Below are positions 18,091-27,797 of a DNA stretch of 64,000 nucleotides, one piece after another. Both the position numbers and the translations under genes were made by a program. Numbering within the stretch: position 1 is the first letter of the stretch; every line of letters begins with the position of its first letter. The DNA lies in NCBI RefSeq assembly GCF_000238315.3, contig NZ_CP011925.1:372001-436000 (forward strand), written 5' to 3'. Source of the stretch: Pseudoalteromonas piscicida. GTDB taxonomy: Bacteria; Pseudomonadota; Gammaproteobacteria; Enterobacterales; Alteromonadaceae. The notes below the pieces were generated by a model. It worked only from the letters and a program-made list of their open reading frames with translations. It was not told where the DNA came from and ran no database searches.

Positions 18091-18975
18091 GTGAAAGGGT
18101 TTCTTGGTTTAGTGTTACTTGCTGCAATTTGGGGTGGCTCATTTTTATTTATGAAAGTGGCTGCTGGTGTCCTTGGTCCTGCTGTACTCATTGAATTTCG
18201 AGTCTTATTTGGTGCGCTAACGCTCGCCGCGGTTGCTTTAGTATTAAAGCGTAATTTACATTTTTGGCAGTACAAAAAGCACTTTTTAATCCTCGGACTG
18301 TTTAACTCAGCGTTACCTTTTATGTTATTCGCTTATGCAGTGCAAACGCTTGATGCTTCTATGCTCTCAATTTTAAATTCAACCGCGCCATTTTGGGGTG
18401 TGATAATCAGTGTGTTTTGGCTAAAAGTGCCGACTCAAAAGTCGGTGTGGCTAGGTTGTGGATTTGGGATTGCAGGTGTTATCACGCTAGTTGGGTTGGA
18501 TAGCACCGTATTGAACGAAGGTGCATGGTTACCTATTATTGCAACGCTGTGTGCGACTCTGAGCTATGCAGTGGCCTCTCATTACACCAAAACGGCACCA
18601 AAAATGAGCGCATTTAATCATGCCCATGGTAACTTATGGGGCTCTGCCCTATTGGTATTGCCTTTTATTTGGTTTATGCCAATGAGAGAAACGCCTGACT
18701 CTACAGTGATAAGTGCAGTAGTTGGACTTGGCATATTATGCACGGGTTTTGCCTATATTCTCTATTTTAAATTAGTCGAGGATCTTGGCGCTGCGTCTGC
18801 TTTATCCGTTACCTTTTTAATTCCAGTGTTTGGGATTTTATGGGGGCATCTCTTTTTGCAAGAGCAAATCGGTGCTAACACAATCCTTGGCAGTATTTTA
18901 GTCTTGCTTGGAGTCAGCCTAGTAACTGGGTTACAAGAAAAGATATTTCCACCAAAAGCGATGAAGGAGCTGTAG
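18091..18975 (+). CDS. EamA-family (DMT superfamily) transporter
   Basis: Inner-membrane metabolite exporter of the drug/metabolite transporter superfamily, about 294 residues. I prefer the GTG at 18091, which follows TGGAG by six bases; a TTG at 18079 is possible. Ten hydrophobic helices form two EamA repeats, the first starting 'GLVLLAAIWGGSFLFMKVA' with the typical 'NSTAPFWGVIISVFWL' end, the second starting 'AWLPIIATLCATLSYAVAS' and ending 'FLIPVFGILWGHLFLQEQIG...ILGSILVLLGV'. Family members export amino acids or other small metabolites; the substrate is not predictable. It is monocistronic. Confidence 0.9.
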   Translation: MKGFLGLVLLAAIWGGSFLFMKVAAGVLGPAVLIEFRVLFGALTLAAVALVLKRNLHFWQYKKHFLILGLFNSALPFMLFAYAVQTLDASMLSILNSTAPFWGVIISVFWLKVPTQKSVWLGCGFGIAGVITLVGLDSTVLNEGAWLPIIATLCATLSYAVASHYTKTAPKMSAFNHAHGNLWGSALLVLPFIWFMPMRETPDSTVISAVVGLGILCTGFAYILYFKLVEDLGAASALSVTFLIPVFGILWGHLFLQEQIGANTILGSILVLLGVSLVTGLQEKIFPPKAMKEL

Positions 18976-19033
18976 GTGAGAGGTGCTGGTCACTTAACAT
19001 GGTGCTGTCAAAAAAGCGTTTCTCAGAAACGAT

Positions 19034-19056
19034 AAAAGGGCCTAAAAGGCCCTTTG
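19034..19056 (-). terminator. Terminator of the udk-nupC operon
   Basis: Stem AAAGGGCCT / AGGCCCTTT with a 3-base loop; on the minus strand it is followed by TTATCG, extending the T-rich arm. It lies about 90 bases after the nupC stop and also sits after the convergent EamA gene. Confidence 0.6.
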
Positions 19057-19146
19057 GTGAAGTATCGTTCAAGTTAGTGTGGTCACTTTAACCCCTTAAA
19101 GCAACCAACCAATTGTTTTGCAACTGCGGCTTATCTCAATAAGTTT

Positions 19147-20370
19147 CTAAGCTAGCGAGAGGAAGAAACCTGCAATTGCTGCACTCATGAGGTTAGCCAT
19201 AGACCCTGCTAACACTGCTCTGAGCCCTAGGCGAGCGATATCCTTTCTACGACTTGGGGCCATACCACCAAGTCCGCCTAGTAAGATGGCAATCGACGAT
19301 AAGTTAGCAAATCCACATAAAGCAAATGTGACAATCGCTTGAGTGTGCGTGCTCAACGTATCGCGATAATTCATATAATCTAGGTAGGCAACAAACTCGT
19401 TAACCACCAATTTTTGGCCGATAAAACTACCTGCCGTCACGGCTTCCGACCAAGGTACCCCAAGTAGCCAAGCAACAGGGGCAAAGACGTAGCCTAAAAT
19501 TTCTTGTAGCGTCAGTGTTGGGTAATCAAAAATTCCACCAATACTGCCTAGTAGACCGTTTAGTAGCGCAATAAGTGCCACAAACGCAAGTAGCATCGCA
19601 CCTACGTTCAGTGCTAAGTGCATACCGCTTGATGCACCAGATGCTGCAGCATCAATTACGTTTACTGGTTTATCATCACCACTATCTACATCAGATAGAT
19701 TTTCGTGTGGCTTCTCGGTTTCTGGCACAATCATTTTTGCCATTAAGAAGCCACCCGGGGCTGCCATAAAGCTCGCGGCAATGAGATATTTAAGCTCAAC
19801 ACCAATCGCCACATAGCCCGCCATAACGGAGCCTGCCACCGTCGCCAAACCGCCAACCATAACTGCAAACAACTCTGATTGCGTCATTTTTGGAATAAAC
19901 GGTTTTACGATCAAAGGGGCTTCCGTTTGACCGACAAAAATATTTGCCGTAGCTGAAAGCGACTCTGGTCGTGACGTTTGTAGCAGCTTTTGCAAGCCAC
20001 CACCTAAAATTTTAATGATCCAGTTCATGATACCAAGGTGATACAACACAGCAACGAGTGCTGAGAAGAACACGATCACTGGTAACACCTGAATCGCAAA
20101 GATAAACCCTAGCGAGTCTTGTTTGGCTAATGGCCCGAACAAGAAACCGATACCGTCGTTAGCATAGCTAATCACTTTGGCAACCGCGCTAGACATTGAA
20201 GCTAATACATTTTTGCCCGCTTCAATAAAGAGTACAAAGCCACCAATAAGGACTTGCAATAAAAATGCAACGCCTACGGTACGCTTATTAATAGCACTGC
20301 GATTTGTTGAACACGCAAATGCTACGCCTAGGAGCATCATCATGCCCACTAAGCTCATAATTGTTGTCAT
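19147..20370 (-). CDS. nupC: Concentrative nucleoside transporter (CNT/NupC family)
   Basis: 407-residue inner-membrane nucleoside:cation symporter. The CNT signature is clear: '[23 protein letters not shown]' (residues about 144-166) followed by '[15 protein letters not shown]', and the C-terminal gate-domain '[26 protein letters not shown]' and '[19 protein letters not shown]'. Family members import nucleosides using a sodium or proton gradient. It is 12 bases downstream of the uridine kinase gene, so uptake and phosphorylation are co-expressed, and it faces the divergent deoB-deoD salvage genes. Which nucleosides are preferred is not readable; the symbol follows the family. Confidence 0.9.
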   Translation of the reverse strand: MTTIMSLVGMMMLLGVAFACSTNRSAINKRTVGVAFLLQVLIGGFVLFIEAGKNVLASMSSAVAKVISYANDGIGFLFGPLAKQDSLGFIFAIQVLPVIVFFSALVAVLYHLGIMNWIIKILGGGLQKLLQTSRPESLSATANIFVGQTEAPLIVKPFIPKMTQSELFAVMVGGLATVAGSVMAGYVAIGVELKYLIAASFMAAPGGFLMAKMIVPETEKPHENLSDVDSGDDKPVNVIDAAASGASSGMHLALNVGAMLLAFVALIALLNGLLGSIGGIFDYPTLTLQEILGYVFAPVAWLLGVPWSEAVTAGSFIGQKLVVNEFVAYLDYMNYRDTLSTHTQAIVTFALCGFANLSSIAILLGGLGGMAPSRRKDIARLGLRAVLAGSMANLMSAAIAGFFLSLA

Positions 20371-20382
20371 GCCAATTTCCCG

Positions 20383-21012
20383 TTATTCTTGTAGCAAATA
20401 TTTTATTTTACTTTTAATAATATCAATCGCAACGCGATTCATACCGCCACGGGTCACAACCAAGTCGGCATTATGCTTGGATGGCTCGATAAACTGATAA
20501 AACATCGGTCTTACCGTCGCCTGATATTGTTCTACCACAGATGACAGACTTCTTCCTCTGTGCTCTATATCTCTTTGCATGCGACGCAGCAAACAAATAT
20601 CCAAAGGTGTATCAATGAACACCTTGATATCAAACTCTTCACTTAATGCAGGATCGCTCAGTAGTAATATACCCTCAACGATTAGTATCTTAGCAGGGTT
20701 TACTATTCGGGTTTTATCACTACGTGTATGCTGTCCGTAATCGTAGGTAGGAACCTCTACGGATTCACCTAGGCGAAGCTTAGTTAAATGCTTGCGTAAC
20801 AACTCGTGTTCAAACGCATCAGGATGATCATAATTCGTTTGAGTACGATGCTCTATAGGTAAATGCGATTGATCTTTATAATAGGCGTCCTCTTCGATTA
20901 CCGCGATAGTGCCTGAGGCAAGCTCATTCACTAATTCGTTGTAGATCGTTTGACTAAAAAGAGACTTACCAGACGCAGATGCGCCAGCTATGGCTATAAT
21001 AGTTCGTGTCAC
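20383..21012 (-). CDS. udk: Uridine kinase
   Basis: 209-residue cytoplasmic kinase that phosphorylates uridine (and cytidine) to UMP/CMP in pyrimidine salvage. The P-loop is 'IAGASASGKS' at residues 8-17; the nucleoside-binding 'YYKDQSHLP' and 'NYDHPDAFE', the 'VPTYDYGQHTR' segment and the lid 'RRMQRDIEHRGRS' are all present as in E. coli Udk (213 residues). The first gene of the udk-nupC operon, divergent from deoB over a 308-base region holding two identical palindromes, so it is probably regulated with the deo genes. Confidence 0.93.
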   Translation of the reverse strand: MTRTIIAIAGASASGKSLFSQTIYNELVNELASGTIAVIEEDAYYKDQSHLPIEHRTQTNYDHPDAFEHELLRKHLTKLRLGESVEVPTYDYGQHTRSDKTRIVNPAKILIVEGILLLSDPALSEEFDIKVFIDTPLDICLLRRMQRDIEHRGRSLSSVVEQYQATVRPMFYQFIEPSKHNADLVVTRGGMNRVAIDIIKSKIKYLLQE

Positions 21013-21129
21013 TAAAGTTCACACCCAGCAGTTGTTTATGTTGGAAGATCACAATAGCAAAAAAGACACGATTAATCTCTTTTGCCTCGCTTAATGAGCA
21101 AATTTAACGGGTTTGGCGGACTCAAAACA

Positions 21130-21141
21130 GGACTTATGTCC
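21130..21141. promoter_or_regulatory. Palindromic operator candidate 1 in the udk/deoB intergenic region
   Basis: GGAC-TTAT-GTCC, a perfect 4-bp-arm palindrome, identical to the site 83 bases downstream at 21213-21224. The outer bases also mirror each other: CA before and GC after here, GC before and TG after there. Two identical sites between divergent nucleoside genes suggest a dimeric repressor able to bridge both. The regulator is unknown. Confidence 0.5.
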
Positions 21142-21212
21142 GCTTAAGGGTGACAGAGCCAAATTAGCAAGATCGCAGCTTTTCGTGAATTTTGTGACTA
21201 TTTTATGACAGC

Positions 21213-21224
21213 GGACTTATGTCC
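21213..21224. promoter_or_regulatory. Palindromic operator candidate 2 in the udk/deoB intergenic region
   Basis: Second copy of GGACTTATGTCC, 97 bases before the deoB start. The rest of the 308-base gap shows no gene; it is AT-rich and must hold promoters for both directions. Confidence 0.5.
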
Positions 21225-21320
21225 TGTACGATTTTTTTAACCAAACATAAAGTAACCAACGCTTAAGGTAACCATGTATTTAAGAATAAATAACAGCCTG
21301 AGCAGTATAGAGAGGTATCT

Positions 21321-22532
21321 ATGGCAAGAGCAATCATTTTAATGGCGGATAGCCTAGGCATTGGCGCAGCACCGGACGCAGAAAAGTTTGGTGACGTAGG
21401 CGCTAATACTCTCGCTCATTTATTGCAGGCGTATAAAGAAGAAAAAGGACAAGCGTTAGACTTACCTAATCTTTCTAAACTAGGCCTCATTGCAGCGTGT
21501 GAAGCTGCAGGTAAAGAAACTTGCGCTGTGGCGCAAACCATAGAACCAAGTGCTGCTTGGGGATATGCAAAAGAATTATCGAGTGGTAAAGACACACCGT
21601 CTGGCCACTGGGAAATGGCAGGGGTGCCAGTATTGTTTGAGTGGGGTTACTTCCCAAATACTAACCCATGTTTCCCACAAGAATTTATAGATGAATTGTG
21701 CAAACGTGCAGACATCCCTGGCATTTTGGGTAACTGTTACGCATCGGGCACAACGATTTTAGAACAGCTGGGTGAAGAACACGTGCAAAGCGGTAAGCCG
21801 ATTTGTTACACCTCAGTTGATAGCGTCTTTCAAATAGCCGCTCATGAACAATCGTTCGGACTTGACAAGCTTTATCAAGTATGTGAAATCGCACGGGCAC
21901 TGCTTGATGAAATGAATATAGGACGAGTGATTGCGCGGCCATTTATAGGCACTTCAAGTGCCGACTTTATTCGTACAGGTAATCGCCGAGACTATTCGGT
22001 ATTACCACCTTCGCCGACTGTGCTAGATAAGCTAGCCAATGACGGTGGCGAAGTAATTAGTATTGGTAAAATTGCAGATATTTATGCGCATCAAGGGATC
22101 ACGCAAAAGCACAAAGCGCCTGGTCTTTTGAATCTGCTAGCAAAGACAAGCGAAGTGATGGAGACAGCGCCAGACCACAGCCTTATCTTCACCAACTTAG
22201 TCGACTTCGACGAAAAGTTTGGTCACCGCAGAAATGCAGTGGGATATGCAGAAGCACTTGCTGAATTTGACGCATTTTTACCGGAAATTATTGCCAAACT
22301 AAAAGCTGGCGATTTACTTTTAGTGACTGCCGACCACGGTTGTGACCCAACCGCAGAAGGTACAGATCATACGCGAGAGTACGTGCCCGTATTGGCATAT
22401 ACACCGGGTATGAACAATACTCCGTTAGGAGAGAGACAAAGTTTTGCTGACATAGGTCAAACGCTTGCCCAGTGGTTTGATTTAGATGCAACGCAGTACG
22501 GTGAAGGCTTTAAGGCCGAGATAAAAGCCTAA
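21321..22532 (+). CDS. deoB: Phosphopentomutase
   Basis: 403-residue cytoplasmic enzyme that interconverts (deoxy)ribose 1-phosphate and 5-phosphate, linking nucleoside breakdown to the pentose phosphate pathway. It belongs to the alkaline-phosphatase metal-enzyme superfamily: metal ligands are in '[13 protein letters not shown]' at the N-terminus and in '[21 protein letters not shown]' near residue 335-355; '[16 protein letters not shown]' carries the phospho-acceptor Thr region. Length matches E. coli DeoB (407). It is the first gene of deoB-deoD, with only 14 bases before deoD, and is divergent from udk-nupC. Confidence 0.96.
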   Translation: MARAIILMADSLGIGAAPDAEKFGDVGANTLAHLLQAYKEEKGQALDLPNLSKLGLIAACEAAGKETCAVAQTIEPSAAWGYAKELSSGKDTPSGHWEMAGVPVLFEWGYFPNTNPCFPQEFIDELCKRADIPGILGNCYASGTTILEQLGEEHVQSGKPICYTSVDSVFQIAAHEQSFGLDKLYQVCEIARALLDEMNIGRVIARPFIGTSSADFIRTGNRRDYSVLPPSPTVLDKLANDGGEVISIGKIADIYAHQGITQKHKAPGLLNLLAKTSEVMETAPDHSLIFTNLVDFDEKFGHRRNAVGYAEALAEFDAFLPEIIAKLKAGDLLLVTADHGCDPTAEGTDHTREYVPVLAYTPGMNNTPLGERQSFADIGQTLAQWFDLDATQYGEGFKAEIKA

Positions 22533-22546
22533 CTAAAGGAAACAAT

Positions 22547-23248
22547 ATGAGCACTCCACACATTAGCGCAAAGCCAGGTGATTTTGCAGAAACGGTATTA
22601 ATGCCGGGCGATCCACTAAGAGCAAAATACATTGCTGAAAACTTTTTGGAAGATGCTCGTCAGGTAACTGACGTTCGCAACATGTTTGGTTTTACTGGTA
22701 CTTACAATGGTAAGCCAGTGAGCATCATGGGTTCAGGCATGGGTATTCCATCTATGTCAATCTACGCTCGTGAGCTTATTGTTAGCTTTGGTGTTAAGAA
22801 CCTGATCCGCATCGGTACATGTGGTGGTATTAGTCAAGACATCAAGATCCGCGATGTGATCTTTGCGCAAGGCGCGAGCACAGACTCAAATGTGAATCGT
22901 GCTCGTGTACGTGGCTATGACTTCGCTGCAATTGCTGATTTTGGTTTGTTAGAAAATGGCGTAAACGCTGCTCGCCGTTTAGGTATTGAAGCAAAAGTTG
23001 GTAATGTTTTCACTACAGATACTTTCTATCAAGCCGATGGTGAATTTTATAAAGAATTAGACAAGCTAGGCGTCATGGCTGTTGATATGGAAACAGCTGG
23101 TTTATATGGCGTAGCGGCTGAATATGGCGCCAAAGCGATGGCACTATTCACAGTAAGTGACCATGTTATTACTGGTGAAGCAACGCCGCCAGAAGAGCGT
23201 CAAAGCACGTTCAATGAAATGGTTAAAATAGCGCTAGAGTCAATTTAA
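22547..23248 (+). CDS. deoD: Purine nucleoside phosphorylase DeoD-type
   Basis: 233-residue cytoplasmic enzyme that phosphorolyses purine (deoxy)nucleosides to base and (deoxy)ribose 1-phosphate. Motifs match the bacterial hexameric type: '[20 protein letters not shown]' at the N-terminus, '[17 protein letters not shown]', the phosphate site 'RIGTCGGIS', the substrate-binding '[19 protein letters not shown]' and the active-site Asp of 'SDHVITGE'. Its product feeds DeoB, encoded just upstream. AAGGAAACAAT before ATG is a good ribosome site. A strong terminator follows at 23331. Confidence 0.96.
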   Translation: MSTPHISAKPGDFAETVLMPGDPLRAKYIAENFLEDARQVTDVRNMFGFTGTYNGKPVSIMGSGMGIPSMSIYARELIVSFGVKNLIRIGTCGGISQDIKIRDVIFAQGASTDSNVNRARVRGYDFAAIADFGLLENGVNAARRLGIEAKVGNVFTTDTFYQADGEFYKELDKLGVMAVDMETAGLYGVAAEYGAKAMALFTVSDHVITGEATPPEERQSTFNEMVKIALESI

Positions 23249-23324
23249 TACAATTTAAAAAAGTTCCTTGGTAACGTAATCGCAGAGTTTTGGAGACACG
23301 CCTAAAACAACGCGAATCACACCC

Positions 23325-23354
23325 AAAAAAGCCGCTTGAAGCGGCTTTTTTTTT
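23325..23354 (+). terminator. Strong intrinsic terminator of deoB-deoD
   Basis: Hairpin GCCGCTT-G-AAGCGGC immediately followed by nine T and preceded by six A, 83 bases after the deoD stop. Textbook rho-independent form. Confidence 0.93.
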
Positions 23355-23443
23355 GATCTGGCCCCGTCTTAAATAACCTTGACTAGTTTAAACTGCATAA
23401 AGGTGGTAGAGTTTTTCTAATAGTAAAGTGCTGGTGTTGGGTG

Positions 23444-24409
23444 ATGACGATTCTTGTTATAGGCTTTTTAGCGTTGATGGCGAATGCTGAAGTTGACTTA
23501 GATGAATTCGAGTTGTTGGTCAAAAATTCGCCTGGTGAAGCGCTTAAGGTATACCAAAACGCGATTGCTCAGGAAGATCTTCCGGTTCAAGATTTATATC
23601 AACTTCATTATCAAGCAATTAGAGCAAGTGCCAGCACATTCAATAACGCCATTTTTATTAAGGCACTAGATACGCTTAAAGCACCACCCTTCAAGATTTT
23701 TGCGGACCAAGATAAGGCGAAAATTCTGACTAATATAGGTGTAGGCTATCGTCGTCGTAATCAAAATGAGCAAGCGATTTGGCATTATCGATGTGCTATG
23801 AATGCTTCAGTCAGCTCCCAGCACAAGTCTGCATTAAAAGTGAATATAGCAATTGCCTATACTCGGATTGGTCAGCCAGCTGTCGGATATAACCTTTTAA
23901 AAAGTGTGGATCAAGAACGGTTGCCAAATTTTATGCAAGCAGGGCTGTTAACTGCACTTGGTAATGCAACCTTTGCAAAAGGAGAGGCTGATGAAGCACT
24001 TAGCTATTTTATTAACGCGGCGACCCATTACGCAAAAGATGACAACTATAGAGCCGTGAAACAAGTGTCAATCAATAGTCTTGGGATATACGTACTCAAC
24101 TCTGACTTCTCCAGCTATCACAAAGCGCTTGCTAATATTGCTGCGGAACCTTCCCTAATAGAAGATAATCAGAATTATCTTGGTTGGTTGCGGGAGCTGG
24201 TACAACAGCTAGAGCAAAACAAACAAGCCGTAACCGTGTCGACAACAATGAAAGCCTATTCGCTCGGCGCTGCAAATGCAGGATATGCGTCCATGGTGAA
24301 TGCGCATATCGACAAGTTTAATCTGTCGCTGCCCAAAGTCACTTCACAGATCATCGTCAGAGATCCGCTTCCTGTTGAATTAGGAAAAACCTGGTGCCCG
24401 AAACTTTGA
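23444..24409 (+). CDS. Exported TPR-like hypothetical protein
   Basis: 321-residue protein with a short N-terminal hydrophobic signal ('MTILVIGFLALMANA'). I use the ATG at 23444; a GTG one codon earlier is possible. The mature part is helical with TPR-like pairs, for example 'AKILTNIGVGYRRRNQNEQAIWHYRCAMNA', read in two halves around residue 90-115, then 'ALKVNIAIAYTRIGQPAVGYNLL' and 'GLLTALGNATFAKGEADEALSYFINAA'. Such helical solenoids bind partner proteins or peptides; the N-terminal sensor halves of some membrane diguanylate cyclases look alike, but no catalytic domain follows. Probably periplasmic. Function unknown. Confidence 0.65.
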   Translation: MTILVIGFLALMANAEVDLDEFELLVKNSPGEALKVYQNAIAQEDLPVQDLYQLHYQAIRASASTFNNAIFIKALDTLKAPPFKIFADQDKAKILTNIGVGYRRRNQNEQAIWHYRCAMNASVSSQHKSALKVNIAIAYTRIGQPAVGYNLLKSVDQERLPNFMQAGLLTALGNATFAKGEADEALSYFINAATHYAKDDNYRAVKQVSINSLGIYVLNSDFSSYHKALANIAAEPSLIEDNQNYLGWLRELVQQLEQNKQAVTVSTTMKAYSLGAANAGYASMVNAHIDKFNLSLPKVTSQIIVRDPLPVELGKTWCPKL

Positions 24410-24478
24410 CAAAGCCAATTTTTTTGCCATGGTTATGTTATCGTTAAATAAATACGGCTTGTGAGTTTTGGAGAAATA

Positions 24479-25219
24479 ATGTCGCAATGGGTAAAAGGAG
24501 AAATCGTCGAAATCACACATTGGACGCCCACATTATTCAGTATCAGATTTAAAGCGGATATCGCACCGTTTAAGGCTGGTCAATATACTAAATTGAGTTT
24601 GCAACAAGGGGAAAAGCGCATCGCGCGAGCATATTCTTTTGTAAACCCGCCGTCAGAACCAATTCATGAAGTGTTGTTAGTTGAAGTGCCCGATGGCAAC
24701 CTTTCAGTGCCTTTACATCAGCTACAAGTCGGTGATGAGCTCAATGTAGCTTACCAAGCAAACGGTTTTTTTATACTAGATGAACTACCACCTTGCGATA
24801 CGCTTTGGATGATAAGTACAGGTACGGCGGTTGGCCCATTTTTGTCTATGCTCAGAGAAGGTGACGTGTGGCAGAGGGTTAAACAGGTGATCCTTATTCA
24901 TGGTGTGCGCCTAAATGTAGATTTGTGTTACCGTGAAGAGCTTGAGCAGTTGCAACAACAAAGAGATGGCTTTACTTATGTACCGCTTGTTACACGGGAA
25001 CAACCTGAGAGCGGTTGCCAAGGCCGAGTCACTGAACTGATAGAAAACAAGCAATTATTAACCTACCTAGGCTATAAGCAGTTTCCGGATAATAGTCATT
25101 TTATGCTTTGTGGTAACCCCGAAATGGTGAAAGAGCTAAGTGCTCAGTTGCAGAGTATGGGGTACGAACGCCATAGGCGAGCCAAGCCTGGGCATATCAC
25201 CGTTGAGCAATATTGGTGA
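24479..25219 (+). CDS. fpr: Ferredoxin/flavodoxin-NADP+ reductase
   Basis: 246-residue FAD enzyme that transfers electrons between NADPH and ferredoxin or flavodoxin, used in oxidative-stress defence and Fe-S metabolism. The ATG at 24479 follows GGAGAAATA. The FAD-binding 'RAYSFVNPP' (R-x-Y-S), the NADP-binding 'STGTAVGPFLSML', the later 'HGVRLNVDLCYREEL' and 'MLCGNPEMV', and the C-terminal 'GHITVEQYW' ending in an aromatic residue all match the bacterial Fpr subclass. It shares a short operon with the solute-binding-like gene that starts four bases after its stop. Confidence 0.92.
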   Translation: MSQWVKGEIVEITHWTPTLFSIRFKADIAPFKAGQYTKLSLQQGEKRIARAYSFVNPPSEPIHEVLLVEVPDGNLSVPLHQLQVGDELNVAYQANGFFILDELPPCDTLWMISTGTAVGPFLSMLREGDVWQRVKQVILIHGVRLNVDLCYREELEQLQQQRDGFTYVPLVTREQPESGCQGRVTELIENKQLLTYLGYKQFPDNSHFMLCGNPEMVKELSAQLQSMGYERHRRAKPGHITVEQYW

Positions 25220-25223
25220 TCCT

Positions 25224-26126
25224 ATGCAGGCTCGTGTTATGTATCTCTTATGCTTATTATTGCTGGTAACCGCGAATACTGTTTCTGCAGAGCCAAAGGT
25301 CATTAGGGTCGTGGACGCAGCAGAAGAAAATGGCACACCGCAGAACCAATATTTTTTGTCAGTCTTGCGTTTAGCTTTAGATAAGTCAAGAGAGCAATAT
25401 GGCGAGTACTGGATAGAGCCGATTGATTTACCAATTAATCAGTCAAGGCAATTTAAGGAATTGCTAAAGCACAATGTCGATGTGTTCTGGACGGTCTCAA
25501 CAGCCGCGAGAGACACTCAAGCAAAGCCGGTGGCCATTCCCATCGCGTTTGGCAGCTTTGGTATAAGGGCAATGGCAATGAACGTGGCCGACAGCGGCAA
25601 GTTGAATGTGCATTTATCATTAGCTGAGCTACAAAAGTTCAACGTCGTCTTGGGGCAGGACTGGCCTGACGTTCAGATTTTTGAAAAAGCGGGTTTTACG
25701 GTAGAGAAATATGTTGATGGGTTGGCAGTTTACAGAGTGCTTGCAAATAGCGCTGGTAAAATTTTTCCACGAGGTGTCATTGAGTTAGTGCCTGAGCTTA
25801 AGGCGTTTGATAACAAGCAAGTGACTTATGGTGAGAAAAACCTGCTACTCTACCCTTCAATGGTGTACTTCTATGTCCGTAAAGACGATATTAAACTGCA
25901 TAAACGTCTGGAATATGGTTTAGCGCAAGCATTTGCAGACGGCTCTTTGGCTGCACTTTTCTACGATAGTAATATGATGGTTGAGCTGAAAAAACACTTT
26001 AATTTGCAAGGGGCTACAATCCATCAAATTGAAAATCCGTTGGTTATCTCTAAAAAGCAGCTCGACGTGATTACACAATTACAAATCGAGCTGCTAAAAC
26101 AACTTAACTATTCACCAGCTCGTTAA
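25224..26126 (+). CDS. Periplasmic solute-binding-like protein
   Basis: About 300 residues from the ATG at 25224 (another ATG at 25239). The signal peptide is 'MYLLCLLLLVTANTVSA', cut before 'EPKVIRVVDAAEENG'. The body looks like a family-3 solute-binding fold with an N-terminal strand, 'LRLALDKS', 'DVFWTVSTAARDTQAKPVAIPI', and a C-terminal hinge part 'FYVRKDDIKLHKRLEYGLAQAFADGSL'. Many Alteromonadales genomes carry such stand-alone binding-protein-like genes without an ABC permease, and here no permease is adjacent either. A sensor or unknown binding role is likely. It lies four bases after fpr, and its 3' end overlaps the convergent TPR gene by 23 bases. Confidence 0.65.
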   Translation: MQARVMYLLCLLLLVTANTVSAEPKVIRVVDAAEENGTPQNQYFLSVLRLALDKSREQYGEYWIEPIDLPINQSRQFKELLKHNVDVFWTVSTAARDTQAKPVAIPIAFGSFGIRAMAMNVADSGKLNVHLSLAELQKFNVVLGQDWPDVQIFEKAGFTVEKYVDGLAVYRVLANSAGKIFPRGVIELVPELKAFDNKQVTYGEKNLLLYPSMVYFYVRKDDIKLHKRLEYGLAQAFADGSLAALFYDSNMMVELKKHFNLQGATIHQIENPLVISKKQLDVITQLQIELLKQLNYSPAR

Positions 26127-26982
26127 AGCTCTGGTTATCTGCAAGACTTGCAAACGCTGGCTCGTGTTGTAACTCGTTCTTTAAGTTAGGCGCATATTCT
26201 AAAGCCATACGGATGTCGGCCATCGCATCTGCATGCTTATATAGCATGGAGTAAGCACACGCGCGCTGCCAATAGGCATAGCCATAGTCACTGTCAATTT
26301 CTAATGCTTGATTACACAAAGCAATTGCAGTGTTGGTTTGACCAAGCTCTAATAACGCATCGGCTTTGTAGGCAATCGCCTCAACATCTTCCGGTTTGCG
26401 ATTTAGGATCTCATCGTAAATTTCAATTTTAGAATTCATGTCACTCTCAAGATTTGCCCGCATCCACAGAGAGTGTACTTCATTCGTTATAGATATTTTC
26501 TTCTGGTTATTGAGGATTTCCTCAGAACGTTCGCGTAATTTCTCTTCAATAACCTGAAGGCGCTTTTCATATTCGTCGGTGATCGTGCCAACGCGCAGGC
26601 TAACGATATCTTCTACTTTACTCTTAATATCTCTAAAAGAAGTCCAACCAACGACAACTAAGATAGACGCAGCTGCTGTGATCAAAAAGAGCACATTATT
26701 GATGGTATCTGTGGTGTAGGTAATTGCGCGATCTGCAGTATCTAGCTGAGAGTGGCTGATTTTTTTCTCTATATCAGCTCGTAAGCGCATTTGATCTTCT
26801 CTGACTGCTCTTAATTCATCAAGAATATAACGCTCAATTAAGGGCCTATACATGGGCTCTTGTAATTGTGATAAAGCTTGTTGTTGTTGGTTTTCTGTCG
26901 GCTTTTTTGACGTTGCCTGTTCATTCGCCATGCTCGTAAAACTACAAGCGACGAGAAGGATAAATAGTACTATGCTTTTCAT
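26104..26982 (-). CDS. Membrane-anchored TPR protein
   Basis: 292-residue envelope protein. The signal is 'MKSIVLFILLVACSFTSMA'. A charged helical stretch follows, then a membrane helix at about residues 92-112 ('TINNVLFLITAAASILVVVGW'), a predicted coiled coil ('VGTITDEYEKRLQVIEEKLRE', residues 130-160) and three C-terminal TPR units, including 'EDVEAIAYKADALLELGQTNTAIALCNQALE' (split) and 'YGYAYWQRACAYSMLYKHADAMADIRMALE'. Cytoplasmic or periplasmic placement of the TPRs is uncertain. Monocistronic, divergent from the next solute-binding gene. Its last 23 bases overlap the 3' end of the upstream convergent gene. Function unknown. Confidence 0.7.
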   Translation of the reverse strand: MKSIVLFILLVACSFTSMANEQATSKKPTENQQQQALSQLQEPMYRPLIERYILDELRAVREDQMRLRADIEKKISHSQLDTADRAITYTTDTINNVLFLITAAASILVVVGWTSFRDIKSKVEDIVSLRVGTITDEYEKRLQVIEEKLRERSEEILNNQKKISITNEVHSLWMRANLESDMNSKIEIYDEILNRKPEDVEAIAYKADALLELGQTNTAIALCNQALEIDSDYGYAYWQRACAYSMLYKHADAMADIRMALEYAPNLKNELQHEPAFASLADNQSFNELVNS

Positions 26983-27059
26983 ATTGATGTTCTTGAAACT
27001 TTATATTCTTAATATGGTGCATGAGTTAAGGTGGAATTGCAAAAAGCGGAGAAGAAATA

Positions 27060-27797
27060 TTGGCTTATGTAATAAAATTAGCGATTTATAGCCTGATTAT
27101 ACTCTCTTTAACGAGTTTGAGTGCCTTTGCAAAAGATCTACTCGTGGTAACCGAAGAGTGGAAGCCGTACAACTTCACCAATGACAAAGGTGAGGTTGTT
27201 GGGAGAGCAACAAAAAAGGTAAGGGAAGTGCTTGCTGTTGCTGAGATTGACTACGAGATAAAAGTTTACCCTTGGGTACGGGCAATGAAAATTGCCAAAG
27301 AGCGCCCAAATACAATGATTTACTCTATTTATCGTACCGCAGAGCGTGAAGCTGACTACGAATGGGCATGTCCTTTGATCCGCCCTGTGGGCGTGTATTT
27401 CTTCAAACTTAAAACGCGCAAAGATATTCAAGTTGCTTCATTGGAAGATGCCAAGCAATACACTTCTGCAGTAGTAAAAGGCAATATTTATTATGATTTT
27501 TTGATTCAACACGGGTTTACTCAAGGAGATCATTTGGTTGTTGCTGCCGATTCCAAAAGCTTTTACAAACTCTTTTTCAAAGGGCGGATAGACCTTGTAA
27601 TGTCAACGGAATACATCATGAGTGAGGAGCTTAAAGCCGCTGGGCTTAACGATGAAGAAGTTACACCGCTTTTAGAAGTCACTAAGGCAAGTCAGCAGCG
27701 TGGATGTATGGCATTTAGCAAGGATACAGATCCGATGCTCATAGACCGAATTAGGCGTGCACTGGCAAAGCATAATCAAGAATTTGTTGGACCGTAA
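27060..27797 (+). CDS. Substrate-binding domain protein (ABC amino-acid binding-like)
   Basis: 245-residue periplasmic protein with a family-3 solute-binding fold. The TTG at 27060 is used: it follows GGAGAAG at good spacing and gives the signal 'MAYVIKLAIYSLIILSLTSLSAFA'. The mature start 'KDLLVVTEEWKPYNFTNDKGEVVGRATKKVREVL' (split at 20) is the classic ligand-binding first lobe, followed by 'YPWVRAMKIAKERPNTMIYSIYRTAERE' and 'GRIDLVMSTEYIMSEEL'. No permease or ATPase is nearby, as is common for this group in Alteromonadales. Ligand unknown. Confidence 0.8.
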   Translation: MAYVIKLAIYSLIILSLTSLSAFAKDLLVVTEEWKPYNFTNDKGEVVGRATKKVREVLAVAEIDYEIKVYPWVRAMKIAKERPNTMIYSIYRTAEREADYEWACPLIRPVGVYFFKLKTRKDIQVASLEDAKQYTSAVVKGNIYYDFLIQHGFTQGDHLVVAADSKSFYKLFFKGRIDLVMSTEYIMSEELKAAGLNDEEVTPLLEVTKASQQRGCMAFSKDTDPMLIDRIRRALAKHNQEFVGP

